Below, one piece after another: positions 1 to 10,221 of a stretch of DNA of 21,679 nt. Both the position numbers and the translations under genes were made by a program. The stretch's first letter is position 1. Each line of letters begins with the position of its first letter. Below the pieces are notes generated by a model, which was given only the letters and a program-made list of their open reading frames with translations, ran no database searches and was not told where the DNA came from. The DNA comes from Dissophora ornata (taxonomy: Eukaryota > Mortierellomycota > Mortierellomycetes > Mortierellales > Mortierellaceae): NCBI GenBank assembly GCA_025201705.1, contig MU617146.1:1-21679 (forward strand), written 5' to 3'.

Positions 1-140
1 TACTCAAACTGCTCCTTGCTGCCGTTCTCATTGACGATGATGGCACGCGACAGCGGCGTATTTGGACAAGGGCTGTTCAGTTTTTTTTTTTTGCTCCGAG
101 TATGAGAAATAAACCTGGGTAACATTGGCAACCTTGACAT
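1..140 (-). CDS. 5' end of an unidentified gene (partial, runs off the left edge)
   Basis: A minus-strand reading frame opens with ATG at 140 (second in-frame ATG at 125) and stays open to the window edge, giving 46 codons plus 2 nt. The start reads MSRLPMLPRF, followed by Ser/His/Thr/Arg, a four-lysine run encoded by a 12-nt A homopolymer (T at 81-92 on plus), then a segment with PNTPLSRAIIVNENG. The basic N-terminus without acidic residues could be a mitochondrial presequence, but that is inference. The product is not recognised. The gene is divergent from UTP23, with about 220 bp between start codons, which suits a bidirectional promoter. One base more or less in the homopolymer would join a different upstream frame, so the exact 5' structure is uncertain. 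Confidence 0.45.
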   Translation of the reverse strand, partial: MSRLPMLPRFISHTRSKKKKLNSPCPNTPLSRAIIVNENGSKEQFE

Positions 141-361
141 CAAAAGAAAAACTCAAAGCGATCCGCCTCCCATCACTGTGAACCCCAGTTGGGCGTTTCG
201 CCCATTGTCGCGTGACTGCTCCTAAAATGTAAATAGTGTTAGGTTAAAAAAAAAAAGAAAAGCGACATGAGGGCGACAATGGGACCAATTCATCTTTCCC
301 CTTCCCGCAATTCGTAATATTATATCCTTTGGCACTTTTTTGTTTGTAGAATACCGTCATC
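141..361. promoter_or_regulatory. divergent promoter between UTP23 and the left-edge gene
   Basis: This is a 221-bp spacer between two head-to-head start codons. It holds an A-rich tract around 246-260 and an AT-rich stretch near 316-327 (aatattatatcc) about 40 bp before the UTP23 ATG. No other convincing element is seen. The promoter role is inferred from gene orientation only. Confidence 0.4.
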
Positions 362-1537
362 ATGAGACTGAAGCGCCAAAAAGAATACAAGAGGTACATG
401 AACATGTACTGCAAGACATTTCATTTTCGCAAACCATTCCAGGTTCTTGGTAAGTTCCTTTTTTTTGTTTTCTTGCTATGCGGTCCTGTCTGTCTGCAAC
501 CTATGAAAGCAAGGGCGTTTTGTAGGCGCCAAGATCGGCAACTGTATGAGAAAAAAGGTTTCATAAGGCACCAACATCCTTGCTCTACTTTTTGCTTGAA
601 ATATTTTCTAGTGGATGCAGATTTTATCCAGACAGCGCTGGATCAGAGGATCGATCTCAGGACCGCCATCCCAAACGTCCTTTGCGACGCTTCGAAGCAG
701 AGTACGTGAAGCAGCCCCCCTCCCCCTATGTTAGCTCGAACCACACCTTACGGCGACATTCTCTTTTAACCCTCTGGTCTTTTTTCTTCTTTTCCCCTCA
801 AATTTGGGCGTTGTGGCCTCCATATCACAGTGGTGACACCTTGCACGATGGCACAACTGAAATCCCGTGGTGAGGACGCCTCTGGAGCATTCATTGCCTC
901 AAAGCGTTTCGAGAAACGACGTTGCAAACACCAAACGGCCGTGGAAGAAAGTCAATGTCTCTCCGAGATCATCAAAGATAGTAACCCACACAATTATGTG
1001 GTCGCCAGTCAATCCAAGACACTTCGAGTTCGATTTGCCAAAGTCCCAGGTGTGCCTTTACTTTATATCAATCGAGCCAATTTGATCCTTGAACCACCTT
1101 CGGAGGCGAGTGTGAAGACTTCCAAGAAAATTGAATCGGACAAGACGCATGCGAGTTTGAAAGAGTTGCAGACGTTGAAGGCTGTCAAGGTGACGGCGTT
1201 GGGTAAGGTCTCGATGGATCCCAAGTTGATCAAGAAGATTGAGGATAAGAAGGAGAATCGGAAACAAAAGTTGGAGATCAAGAAAGTCAAGATTTTGAAG
1301 AAACGGTTGGGACCAAAGGAACCGAACCCGTTGTCGGTCAAGAAGAAGAAGATTGTAAAGACACCTACTACTACTACTACCCAGCAACAACCTGCAGTGG
1401 AAAAGAAAAGGAAGGAGGCGGCGGCAGCGGATACTCAGGATGGAGAGGACTCGACGGAGAAGAAGAAGAGAAAGAGAAGAAAATCAAAGGCGGAAAGAGA
1501 GGTAGGAGCTGCAGTCGCAATAAGCTCCGAATCATAG
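362..1537 (+). CDS. UTP23: rRNA-processing protein Utp23 (PIN-like, SSU processome)
   Basis: Exons 362-449, 612-701 and 831-1537 (introns gtaagt...tag and gtacgt...cag) join in phase to 294 codons. Utp23 is a nucleolar PIN-domain protein of the Fcf1/Utp23 family, needed for early 18S rRNA processing and snR30 release. The N-terminus MRLKRQKEYKRYM and the following FRKPFQVLVDADFIQTAL match the family PIN start. One acidic PIN position is retained in VDADF (about residues 30-34). Cys64, Cys91, His93 and Cys102 fit the family's CCHC zinc site. PHNYVVASQ and KVPGVPLLYI match the core further along. From about residue 130 the tail is a long Lys-rich, probably nucleolar-targeting segment with GPKEPNPLSVKKKK, as in other Utp23 proteins. 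The start codon has A at -3. The gene converges on the velvet gene, 198 bp between stops. Confidence 0.9.
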
Positions 1538-1620
1538 TCTCTGGAGGGAGGAAACGGTATTGTGTTGTGTATGACTTGAGAGATCCTTCATTTGCATATT
1601 CATGATGAACCATACCCATA

Positions 1621-1626
1621 ATTAAA
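1621..1626 (+). terminator. possible poly(A) signal of UTP23
   Basis: ATTAAA lies 84 nt past the UTP23 stop and is followed by A-rich sequence. It is a common variant of the AATAAA hexamer. The sequence is generic, so support is weak. Confidence 0.3.
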
Positions 1627-1666
1627 AAAGAAAAAAGAAAAAAAGGATTGACAGCCAATGTTATAT

Positions 1667-1672
1667 TTTATT
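1667..1672 (-). terminator. possible poly(A) signal of the velvet gene
   Basis: On the minus strand this is AATAAA, 64 nt past the velvet-gene stop. The convergent UTP23 hexamer lies about 40 bp away, so the two 3' UTRs probably meet or overlap. Confidence 0.45.
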
Positions 1673-1735
1673 ACTAAAAAATCGTCTACTGGGGAGGGGC
1701 CATCTTCCAAAAAAAAAAAAATACAAGTGCCTGAT

Positions 1736-3861
1736 CTAGTCTCTGTCCACCTTGCGCGCACGCAGGTCATTGCGGATTGGGATCTTGAGACCCTGTTTTG
1801 CAAATGCCTTTGACAACTCTGTCGATTCTAGAAATCGTAAAAAAAAGAAAAAAAAAGATGATAATTAGTTTTCAACAGCCATAAAAAAAAACCTGAAAAC
1901 TGAAAACTGAAAACTGAAAAAAGTCCCATACCAGTCATGCCCGGGAACTTCTTTGCTGAAAACACAGTGAAGGGTTCGCTGACCTCCTCTGCCACAAGCG
2001 TTGTCGCATGGCCATCCTCACTGTTCAGGAAATCAAAGCTATACAAAAAATCGAAAAAGAGGTCAGTCAATTATAGAAAAAAAAAGGAACAAACTAGAAA
2101 CTCCTCGGCCTCTCTAAAAACTGCAATATCATCTTTCATACTTTCCAAATCGCATTAACGAAAACTTGAGAGTATACACGCCTTCAGTCCTGATGCTGAG
2201 ATCCGGGAAACTAAAGTACCATCCAGGAACACCCTCTGGATTGTTCAACCTGATAGGAGACACCACCAAGGAACCCATCAGGATCCTCGTCAATTTGGGG
2301 GGGTCGGACTGTCCCGGCGTCGCAATCATATTCCGCACCTCTTTTCCATCTGCAGACCAGAGCGAGACGTGGAGGACAAAGAGCGGGTCCTGTTCACGCA
2401 GCTCTCCACTGTCATGACCATGATCATCCCCCTCCTGACCCTCTCCATCGCTTCCAGAGTGATCGCTACGAGAGTTCTCATCGCCGTCACTATCCACACT
2501 TCCAGACCGCTTGACCTTGTTGCTACTACCAGGTCCGCTGGATGGACGACCCCGTTTGCCCAATGACGGTGAAGATCCTGCAGCTGCGTTCTGTTCCTGT
2601 TTCAGAGAGCCAGCTCTTCCTCGGGTCGCCCGGACACTAGAACGTCTTCCAGCATCTGTTGGTCCTCGCCTCCCCTCTGGGCCCCCCTCCCCCTCTTCCT
2701 CATCTTCCTCTAGTTGATAGGACTCATCCTCTTCCTCATTGTCGCCATGGCTATTCTCGTCCTCATCAGCCTCATGTTCCTCGTCCCGATTCATGCGCTT
2801 CGATGTAGACGTTTTGCTTGCATTAGATGAGGACGCCTTCTTTGCACCGGTGGCAGCAGCTGATGCATTAGAACGCTGTGCGCGTTTCGAGGGGTGCTGC
2901 TCCTGCTCTTCATCCAACAAAAGCTGAACAATTGGAGGTGGATCCACTGGGCGCCGATCCTTTTCGCCAAAACCACACATGCGAGCATGTAGAGGCTGCT
3001 GCACAATCTTGATCTTTGCCGGACTAGATATAATCCCGTAATACAAACGCAAAACCATCAGATGTATGTGTTAATTAAGAGGGAGAGAGCCCTTTTTGCA
3101 CATCTCAGAAACGCTTTTTCTATAGCATACCGCTCATCTTGATGGGTAGAGCTGCGGCGAGGAGTCTCCTGGTGACCCTGCTCTGTCTTGATCGAGCGAT
3201 GCTCGGAATAAGCGCCTGCGCTATTCGGCCCCGATGCGCTCGCACTTGGAGCTGCAGTCGGCGCAGGAATAGGGATAGCAGCCGGAGGAGCTCGAGAGCT
3301 GCTGGAGGAGTATCCTCGGGGACGTTCTCTGGAGTGTCCCCTTGGCTCCTTTTGGTGCTCGTGGTATCCCTTTTGGGAAGGGTGCGGTGGGTAATGGTCA
3401 TAGGCATGCGGCGGTGGGGGCGAGCGAGAGGGGGCGGTGTTGATCGGATACTGTGGTGGATACGGGTGTCTGCTGTCATAAGGTGGCTCATGGTAGTGAT
3501 GAGAAGACGAAGGATGTTGGTGGTGGTGAGGAGGAGGAGGAGGAGCAGCAGAACGCTGCTTGTATGGCTGGTGAGGCGGGGGTTGAGGGTAGGGCTGGTA
3601 GTGCTGGGGGTGGTGCTGGGGGTGTCGATCGTGGGATTGGCTGTGGTGAGAACGAGGCGGCGACCCGTTGTAGTCGGCGTGTTCGGCGTATTGCCTGGGG
3701 TAGGCCTGCGGGTCTGGGGGGTGATGATAGGGGGCAGGGTGCTGCGGGTGAGAGCGAGCTGAGGGTGGAGGAGGAGGAGGAGCGCCAGGGCCAGGAGGAT
3801 AGTCGGGGCGGCGGTGGTCCTCGTTCGGCTCTGGGTTGCAGAGATCATGGATGGAAGCCAT
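1736..3861 (-). CDS. velB: velvet-domain transcription regulator, VelB-like
   Basis: Exons (minus) 3861-3131, 3023-2142, 2038-1932 and 1827-1736 join in phase to 604 codons (603 aa). Introns are about 100 nt with gtatgc, gtatga and gtatgg donors. Velvet proteins are fungal DNA-binding regulators with a p53/NF-kB-like fold controlling development and secondary metabolism. Residues 1-240 are low complexity, rich in Pro, His, Tyr and Gln. The velvet domain starts near 245 (KIKIVQQPLHARMCGFG, then KDRRPVDPPPIVQL), breaks for about 170 residues of acidic, Ser- and Lys/Arg-rich sequence, and resumes at about 455 (DPLFVLHVSLWSADGKE, FPDLSIRTEGVYTLKFS, SEPFTVFSAKKFPGMTE, SKAFAKQGLKIPIR). A long insertion inside the domain is the hallmark of VelB among velvet proteins, so I choose VelB over VosA, VeA or VelC. 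Start is MASIHDLC with G at -3; the frame upstream has no ATG. Confidence 0.85.
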
Positions 3862-4599
3862 AGCGGGCGAAGGTCGAGAAAACAAGGGGGGGGAGGGTGG
3901 AACAACGATGGACCTGGGGGTGTTTCTCGGATAAAAGGATTTGTGTCTGAGTGGTGATGAAGGGATGAGAAAAGAAGAGAGGAGGAAGGAAGGAATGATG
4001 GCGATGGGGATGGAGGATGGATCGAGAGATGGACTTTTTTTTCTTTTTCGAGACCGAATAGACTCTGGGACGAGTGGCAGTGGGTGCGGCTACAACTACA
4101 TACTTCCATACTCTTATTGCGGCAAAACTTGCTCAGAGTCAACTCGCAGACTGTGCGGTGCTTGGTGCTCCGACCAGAACACCAGAACAGGCACTTTTTC
4201 CGGGTACTCTTTTTTTTTTATAATCCCTCTCGTTTGTGGCTATCATTTTTATTCCGAAGAACCCCCATTAGGGAATCAATACACGCGCCGCAAACACTAT
4301 TGACTAACTGGCCGAAATCAAAAACTCAAACACTCAAACACTCAAACACCTATACACAGTGGAAACCTGAACAAGAACAACGAGGCAAGAGGACATGCGC
4401 AATGCAGCACCCCCCCCTTCCCTCTACAGCAAGCTAGATTACAAACAAACACAACCAAAAGAACAGCCATTCGAAATAATAACACTGACACTAAAACAAC
4501 AACAGAATAATCAAGACAACAATAATAAAGAAATGCTGATGGACCTTTCCCATCCTCTTCCGCCGATTCTCCGCTTAACAAGACCGGCTCTTCACCGCC
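3862..4599. other. intergenic: velvet promoter and PRRC2-like 3' region
   Basis: No gene is supported in these 738 bp. The part next to the velvet start (about 3880-4040) is purine-rich on plus, so pyrimidine-rich on the velvet strand, as is usual in fungal promoters and leaders. The minus strand has AATAAA near 4247-4252, about 350 nt past the PRRC2-like stop, a distant candidate for its poly(A) signal. Between 4430 and 4540 the sequence is rich in AAC/ACA runs, consistent with a low-complexity 3' UTR. Confidence 0.5.
4325..4348. repeat. three tandem CTCAAACA units
   Basis: Three perfect 8-bp copies of CTCAAACA lie back to back between the velvet promoter and the PRRC2-like 3' end. It is a simple tandem repeat with no assigned role. 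Confidence 0.85.
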
Positions 4600-7500
4600 T
4601 TAGAACTGAATTTCTCCGCCTGCGCTCGCCGTGGCAGAATGCATATGGGGTGACCGGTGTGAGTACGGAGGTGCAAATGCAATGTTGTTGTCATGAGTCA
4701 CTGCCCTGCCATGAGGTTGGCCTTGCTGCTGATGCTGGAGCGGGTGCTGCTGATCCACAGACCCGGTCGTCGATGATGCCCCTGAACCAGACCCTCCGTG
4801 GCTTTGACCATTCATGTTCGCATGCCCATATCCATACCCTGCTCCCACCTGCATCGTTCCGTAATGATGTGCCTGGTTCATGTGGCCCCCCCTGGGCCTA
4901 AACTCGCGATAGCTATATCCGCCGCTAAACCCGCCACGACCACCCCGATGCCCCGATCCAGCGTGGCCATGCTGCGGTGCCTGCTGGTAACTCCCATAAG
5001 GACCTGTAACTCCGCCAGGTCCATTTGGATTCATCCGCCCATTGGGTGCACCCCACGAGGGAGATCCTGCTGCACCCTGCGTATGAAATCGACCGCCGCT
5101 GTTGGAGGGACTGGTCGCCATCGTGCTCGCGGACCCGATTGTCGTATTGCTACTCCATCCGTCCGTCGATGTCGGAGAGCTCGATCTTTCCTGGAAGCTG
5201 CTATCTAAAGATGCTGGCGCCGAGTTTTGAAGTCTGGGTTGGTGTTGCTGGTGATGGGCATAGGGCCGAGATTGAGGTGCCCTGTTGATATTGGCTGCAG
5301 CAATCATGTTGGCCTGCTGAGAGACAGGAACAGTCGCCAAGAATGACGCACCTGCTACGCCAGGCTGCTGTGGTGGTGCATCTCCCGCTGCCGAGAAACG
5401 TGGGAGCCAATGGTGTGGGCCGAGGAAGGACGCACTGCCGTTCAAAGTGCCAGAGTTTGTGGCATCGGACTTCAGATCTACAGGGACTGCGGACGAAACA
5501 TCTGGCGAACCCTGTGAGGCACTAGACCCGCCAAGACCGTCCCTAGGAGACACTGGAACGGAACCGGGAGGGGGGATTACCCCACCCGGGAACTGCGCCA
5601 ATTGCGGTGGCATCGGTCCACGAGGATACATATAGTACAATGGGGGGCCACCAACGGGATACCCTTGATAATAGGGCATGACCATCGGGAACGGCGCCAT
5701 GGTCGCTCCTGCCTGGCTACTGGATTCTACTGACATGGGTGTGTTCCACATGTGCTGGTTCATCGAGTTGACTACACCGGGTGCAGAGGAGCTCATCATG
5801 TACATAGGGCGAAGAGCCGTGCCTTGCGCGACATTGGTGCCAGATGACGGTGCTGGCTGTCCTGGATGGTAGCGACCACCGTCCTCTACTTTCGGTGGCC
5901 CTGCAGGCTCAAGCTGAGTATCCATAGTATGGGTTGTATCCCACGCCTTCTTGATGCTGTCGTTCACGTGCGTCTCCTTGATGGACGAGGGTTCAGCGTG
6001 GGACAGAGCTATCTTCTCGTCTTCCCATTGCGATGGCGCTTCCTTGGACTGTACACTCTCTTGAGAAAACTGTGCCTCCTTGGATATCGTTGCGTCAATC
6101 ACCTTCGACGCATCTTCCGGATGGCTATCAATTTCACTGTCCACCATGAAGCTCATACTTCCACGGTTCTTGGCCGCCTTTTCCACATTGCTCGGAAATA
6201 TCGTTGCTGTCGCTGAAGTAAGGAGAGAGTTGCGTTTGGTGGCCTTGTGTGTAACAACATCCGCTGATTTGCCCCCCGTCTTTGAAAGAAGCGTCTGCGT
6301 GGGTTTTTTGGTATTGTCCTCCCGTTCATTTATACTTCGTACCTCCAGGTCAAGACCCCGTTCGCCCGCTGCTTGAAGAGAGAGTCGAGCATGGATTTTG
6401 GAAATGTCAGAGACCTTGGCCGACCCCTTGACGCCGCTCAACTTTGCAGGATATTTGCCATGGCCGATGGCCTTAGAAGCCGCCTTTGAGCTGCCATCAT
6501 CCATACGTCTCTCCGACTGTATATTGTCTGCAGAAGGTTCACTGCTCGCTGCCTCCATACCGTTCTTTGTTTCAGGAGTGCTCAGAGGCGATTTTTCCTC
6601 AGTAGCTGCTGACTTGGCCTTGCGCCAAGATGACGGAGAATCACCGCGAGCTATTTCCGCCCGACCAGCCTTGCCATCGCGTGTTCGCTCCTTTACCGCT
6701 GGCTTCCCTGAGAGAGTGACCAAAGGTTTGGAAGGATCTACGGCAGTGTCACCAGACGAGACAACCCCGACAGCCTCCATAGTACTAGTTTCTGCAGGGA
6801 CAGGCTCTGTCGTCTTGACGCCTTCAGAGGGTTTCTTGACGGAGGTGGCATCAGCTGTCTGAAGCGAGTTCTTGCGCCCTTGCAGGCTCTCCTCGATCCT
6901 GTGCATCACTTTATCCAACTGTTCCACACGGACCTCCTGAAGGGCGGCGTGGCTATGAGCATTAGCAGCTGCAGACTTGGCCGTCTCCCTCGGTCTCTCA
7001 TCCTTCTTGGCCGAGATGTTGTCCGACTTTGAGATAGCGTCAGAGGTATTTTTGACTGTTACTACATTTCCAGACCTTCTCCAGGGTCCAACAGAGGACA
7101 CGCCAGTGGCCACAGACGATGGCAGGTTCGCCGCTGCAGTCTTCTGTTCCTCCTCGGTTTTTAGACGTCGTTCCTCTCGAACGCGTGAAATGCGGTCAGC
7201 TTCCTCTTTCACAAGCCTCTGTGGTAATGCCTGCCATCCCGCAATCGCCTCTTTCTTGTCATCTTCAGTCATGTGTTTGAAATGGAGCCGGCCTTGTGGA
7301 CTGCCAGATTCTCGCACAGTCTGAAGTGCTTCGGCCTTGCTAGTTGGGGATGTGACTGTGTGGTCTAAAGTTGACGCCTGCGTTTCGCTCTTTCTCGCTG
7401 CTTCGTCCTCAGTCTTTTGCTTAGCCTGCTCCGCCTCCTTTGCTGCTTCCTCTTCCTTGGCCTTTGCGATTTTAGCCTCGTCGGCCTGCTTCGCCAGCTC

Positions 7501-9331
7501 AGCCGCCTTTGCTTGAGCCCTGGCTTTCCCCTCCTCAAACTTTTTTTCTTGTTCCTCGTGCCTCTTACGCGCCTCTTCCGCCGCATGCTTCATAGCTTCG
7601 CGTTGATCTTCGGTCACTTGAGCTGGACGATCGTATTCAATTGCGCCCGGGGGACCCATATGGGCGTAGCCAGGTGCCCGGTTCTCTAGGTCTCGGGGAT
7701 GGATAGATTCGTAGGGACCTCGCGAGTCAGGGGTGTGCTGATGCGAGTACCCCTGAGAGGCATTATGGCTGGCAGGCAGGGGATCGTGAGGCCCGAGATG
7801 GTCATTTATCGCTTCCTTGGGACGTGTCAAGAGCTGAAAGTCCCGCTGATTCCTATCCGGAAAGCGATCTGAGGTATACGGGGGACGATCATGACTGGGT
7901 CTCCTATCCGAGCTGTACTCGTTATCTCGGTAATGATAGGTTTCGCGCTCTCGGTTATAGCTCCCGGTCCGATTGAACGAGTCACGACGATCGTCACGGT
8001 TGCCGGAATCCCGACGTGAGGCTGTGAATGGTTCCTTGGGTCCGGCAGAGTCCCGGCGAGGCGGGCCTTGGCCATCACGGCTTCCAAAGGATTCACGACG
8101 CTGGTTGGAGTGGTGACTTGGGCGTTCATTAGATGGACGCCGCTCATGTGGAACTCCTTGCCAAAGGGACTGGTGCGAGCGATCCTGGGATCCGAATCGT
8201 GATGCTGCGTCTGTGCTGGGCTGGTAGAGACCCGGTCCTGTGACTGGCTGATGGCGATTAGGCCATGCCCTGTTGAAGTCCACCTCGCCTCGCTCGACAA
8301 CACGCTCCTCGCGTTGATTGGACTGTGGTGTCGTCTGAGGCACCTCGCCATCCTTTTGACCCTCAGCCGGTTGTGCCACTGCTGACGCGACGACAACAGA
8401 TCCGTCTGCGAACTCGATCGCCTCTGCATTAAGGAAATCAACGCTCTCGTCCTCATCCGCCTATGTTATAGAAAGGGTCGGATTAGTCACAGAGGGGTAA
8501 AAACGCGGCTGGCATGTTCTGACCAAGGAGTGTCTGTGTACATACTTCATCCCAATTATCAGCCCCTGATGACAATGCAGAGACAGTTTTGGCCATTGGC
8601 TCGCCAGAATTCGTGTTGCTTGGAGCCTAGAAAAGTATTTGAGTTGTCGCGATGTCTTGGTGTTTTAATACATCTTGCATAAATCACCATCGTATCCCAA
8701 TTCCAAGCACCGTGTTATCTTACAGTTGTCCGCTTTCCTGCGTTGCCGCCATTGGTATTTGTGTGTCCGTTGGCTTGGTGATGTTCTAAAAAGGTAAACG
8801 GTTTTCCCAGCAAAAGAGGATTTTCGACGGGTTGTAAGTAGTGGCTCTGTCTTGGCCTTTTTTTTTTTTTTTTTTTTTTTGCTATCCCGCAATTGCTGTA
8901 GCTATCATACCATGCTGCTCCTGTATCTTTTTTGCAGCCTCTGCTGCTGTGGGGTAATCATCCAAGTGCTGCTCCTGTGTCTGAGCAACCACGCCCCAGA
9001 CTCGGGGGGCAGGTTTCTGGTAGGGTGAGCCGACGGATGTGTCCATTTGGGTCGAGTCTGTTCCCTGACCTGCAGGAGTGCCCGGTCCTGACAATTGACT
9101 ATTGCTATCGGTGGCGGGTGAAGACGACAGTGATGTTGTTGTGGCCAGGGCAACTGACGACGAAGGTACTGAGGGAGATCCCCAACTGGAGCCAGCCGAC
9201 ACCAGCGACACGTCGTGGCCCCCCTTTTCAAGCCTTCGACTAGGCAAATTAACAGGCAGCGGGGCTGTCAGCTTGGTATTATTTGTCTTTCCTCTGAGAG
9301 AAGAGGTACCACGGCCTAGAGGGTTATCCAT
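4600..9331 (-). CDS. PRRC2/BAT2-like protein, large and low complexity
   Basis: Exons (minus) 9331-8911, 8785-8724, 8626-8546 and 8460-4600 join in phase to 1475 codons (1474 aa). Donors are gtatga, gtaaga and gtatgt; all acceptors end in tag. Residues 10-50 (KLTAPLPVNLPSRRLEKGG, then SAGSSWGSP) resemble the BAT2 N-terminal domain, whose animal members (PRRC2A-C) associate with translation and stress granules and whose plant member is MOS1. Next come WGVV and YPTAAEAAKKIQEQ, a WDEADEDESVDFLN segment over the exon 3/4 junction, an Arg/Asp/Ser-rich region, a Glu/Ala/Lys coiled coil at about 471-547, a long Ser/Thr/Lys region, a Pro/Gly/Tyr/Met-rich part, and an RGG-type stretch near 1360 (HRGGRGGFSGG), suggesting RNA binding. 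I chose MDNPLGRG at 9331; an in-frame ATG at 9460 would add 43 residues lacking family likeness. Family call is moderate; RNA binding is inference. Confidence 0.75.
8858..8880. repeat. 23-nt T homopolymer in a PRRC2-like intron
   Basis: A run of 23 T (A on the coding strand) sits in intron 1 of the PRRC2-like gene, between its gtatga donor and ttttag acceptor. It lies on the donor side, so it is not the polypyrimidine tract. The length may be unreliable because of homopolymer sequencing error. Confidence 0.9.
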
Positions 9332-10221
9332 TTTATCAATTGGAGAGGGTGGAGGGTCGGGAAGACAAGAAAAGCGCTGGTTAAAAACATGAAGTTTGCC
9401 AAAAGGTGGGGATCGAGTTTTGAAGGTTGCTGTATAGCAAGTGGAATGAGTTGAGCCCATTTGTGGAAATGAAAAGCTTGTTCATGCGAGCAAGACATGA
9501 TGGCAGTTGGTGTATCCTTCCGGGTCCTTCCTTGCTCTACATGGTGCTGGTGTATTTCATAATGCTATGGGGGGTTAGTCAATGGTTGCTTGCCTGAACG
9601 GTATGACTTCATGCTTCGATGTGATTATAGTATTATGCGGTGAGGGATGGATCTAGTTCACAGGAAGACAGGAAGAAAAGGAAGGGGAAAAAAAAAAGGC
9701 GGATTGCTAGAGCATACGTTAGCTCGACATTGCAGTCCTAAACAGGCCCCTCGTGTGGGGGGAAGGGAAGTACATGTCAACAGACCTGGGCACGCGGACA
9801 TACCCTCGGGAGTTGGTTTCGTGGCGATTCGATGGAGCAATGGCGATGCGAGGAAAAGGTGTAGGATATATTATATACAAGACGATGGCAAAGAGAAGAG
9901 GAGAAGAAGAAAGAACGAAAGGAATAGGAAAAAAAAAAAAAAAGCTCCCAGGCTCCTGGACGTGTATTGATTCTCGACCAGACCACGTCGCGTCAGACCG
10001 CCCACCCCTTTTGTTTCGCGCACACCCTTTTTTGAATCAACCGTCCACAGCCAAAAAAGCACACACACCATGCATGCATAGACACGCGGAAACACGCCCT
10101 TGCCCATCTCTTTGCAAAACAAAGCCTTTTTTATACTTGGGCTTCTTGTGGAAAAAGAAAAAAAAATATATAAACAACTGATCCTATCAACAGCTGATGA
10201 CTCGTTCCCACTTTGGGCCAT
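9332..10221. other. intergenic: PRRC2-like promoter/leader and catalase-like 3' region
   Basis: These 890 bp carry no gene I can support. The stretch adjacent to 9331 is the probable leader and promoter of the PRRC2-like gene; an alternative in-frame ATG lies at 9460. From 9880 to 9940 the plus strand is A/G-rich with a long A run, and a second A/T run occurs at 10155-10175. No exact AATAAA is seen close behind the catalase-like stop. Confidence 0.5.

Noticed and set aside
93..221. Minus-strand exon with a tag acceptor at 222 and a CTAAC-like branch site near 240, encoding a protein-like frame
   Set aside because: With the 12-nt homopolymer as given, it runs into a stop at 28-30, and any upstream exon would have to fit in 140 bp or lie antisense to UTP23. 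A simple ATG start at 140 in another frame explains the edge gene better.
3120..4142. Long overlapping open frames on both strands across the velvet N-terminus (up to 340 codons)
   Set aside because: They are shadows of the GC-rich, low-complexity velvet exon 1; one runs far into the promoter. They carry no family likeness and have skewed Ser/Thr/Pro/Leu or Arg/Val/Gly composition.
7365..7586. Arg/Lys-rich minus-strand frame
   Set aside because: It is a frame-shifted shadow of the coiled-coil part of the PRRC2-like exon 4.
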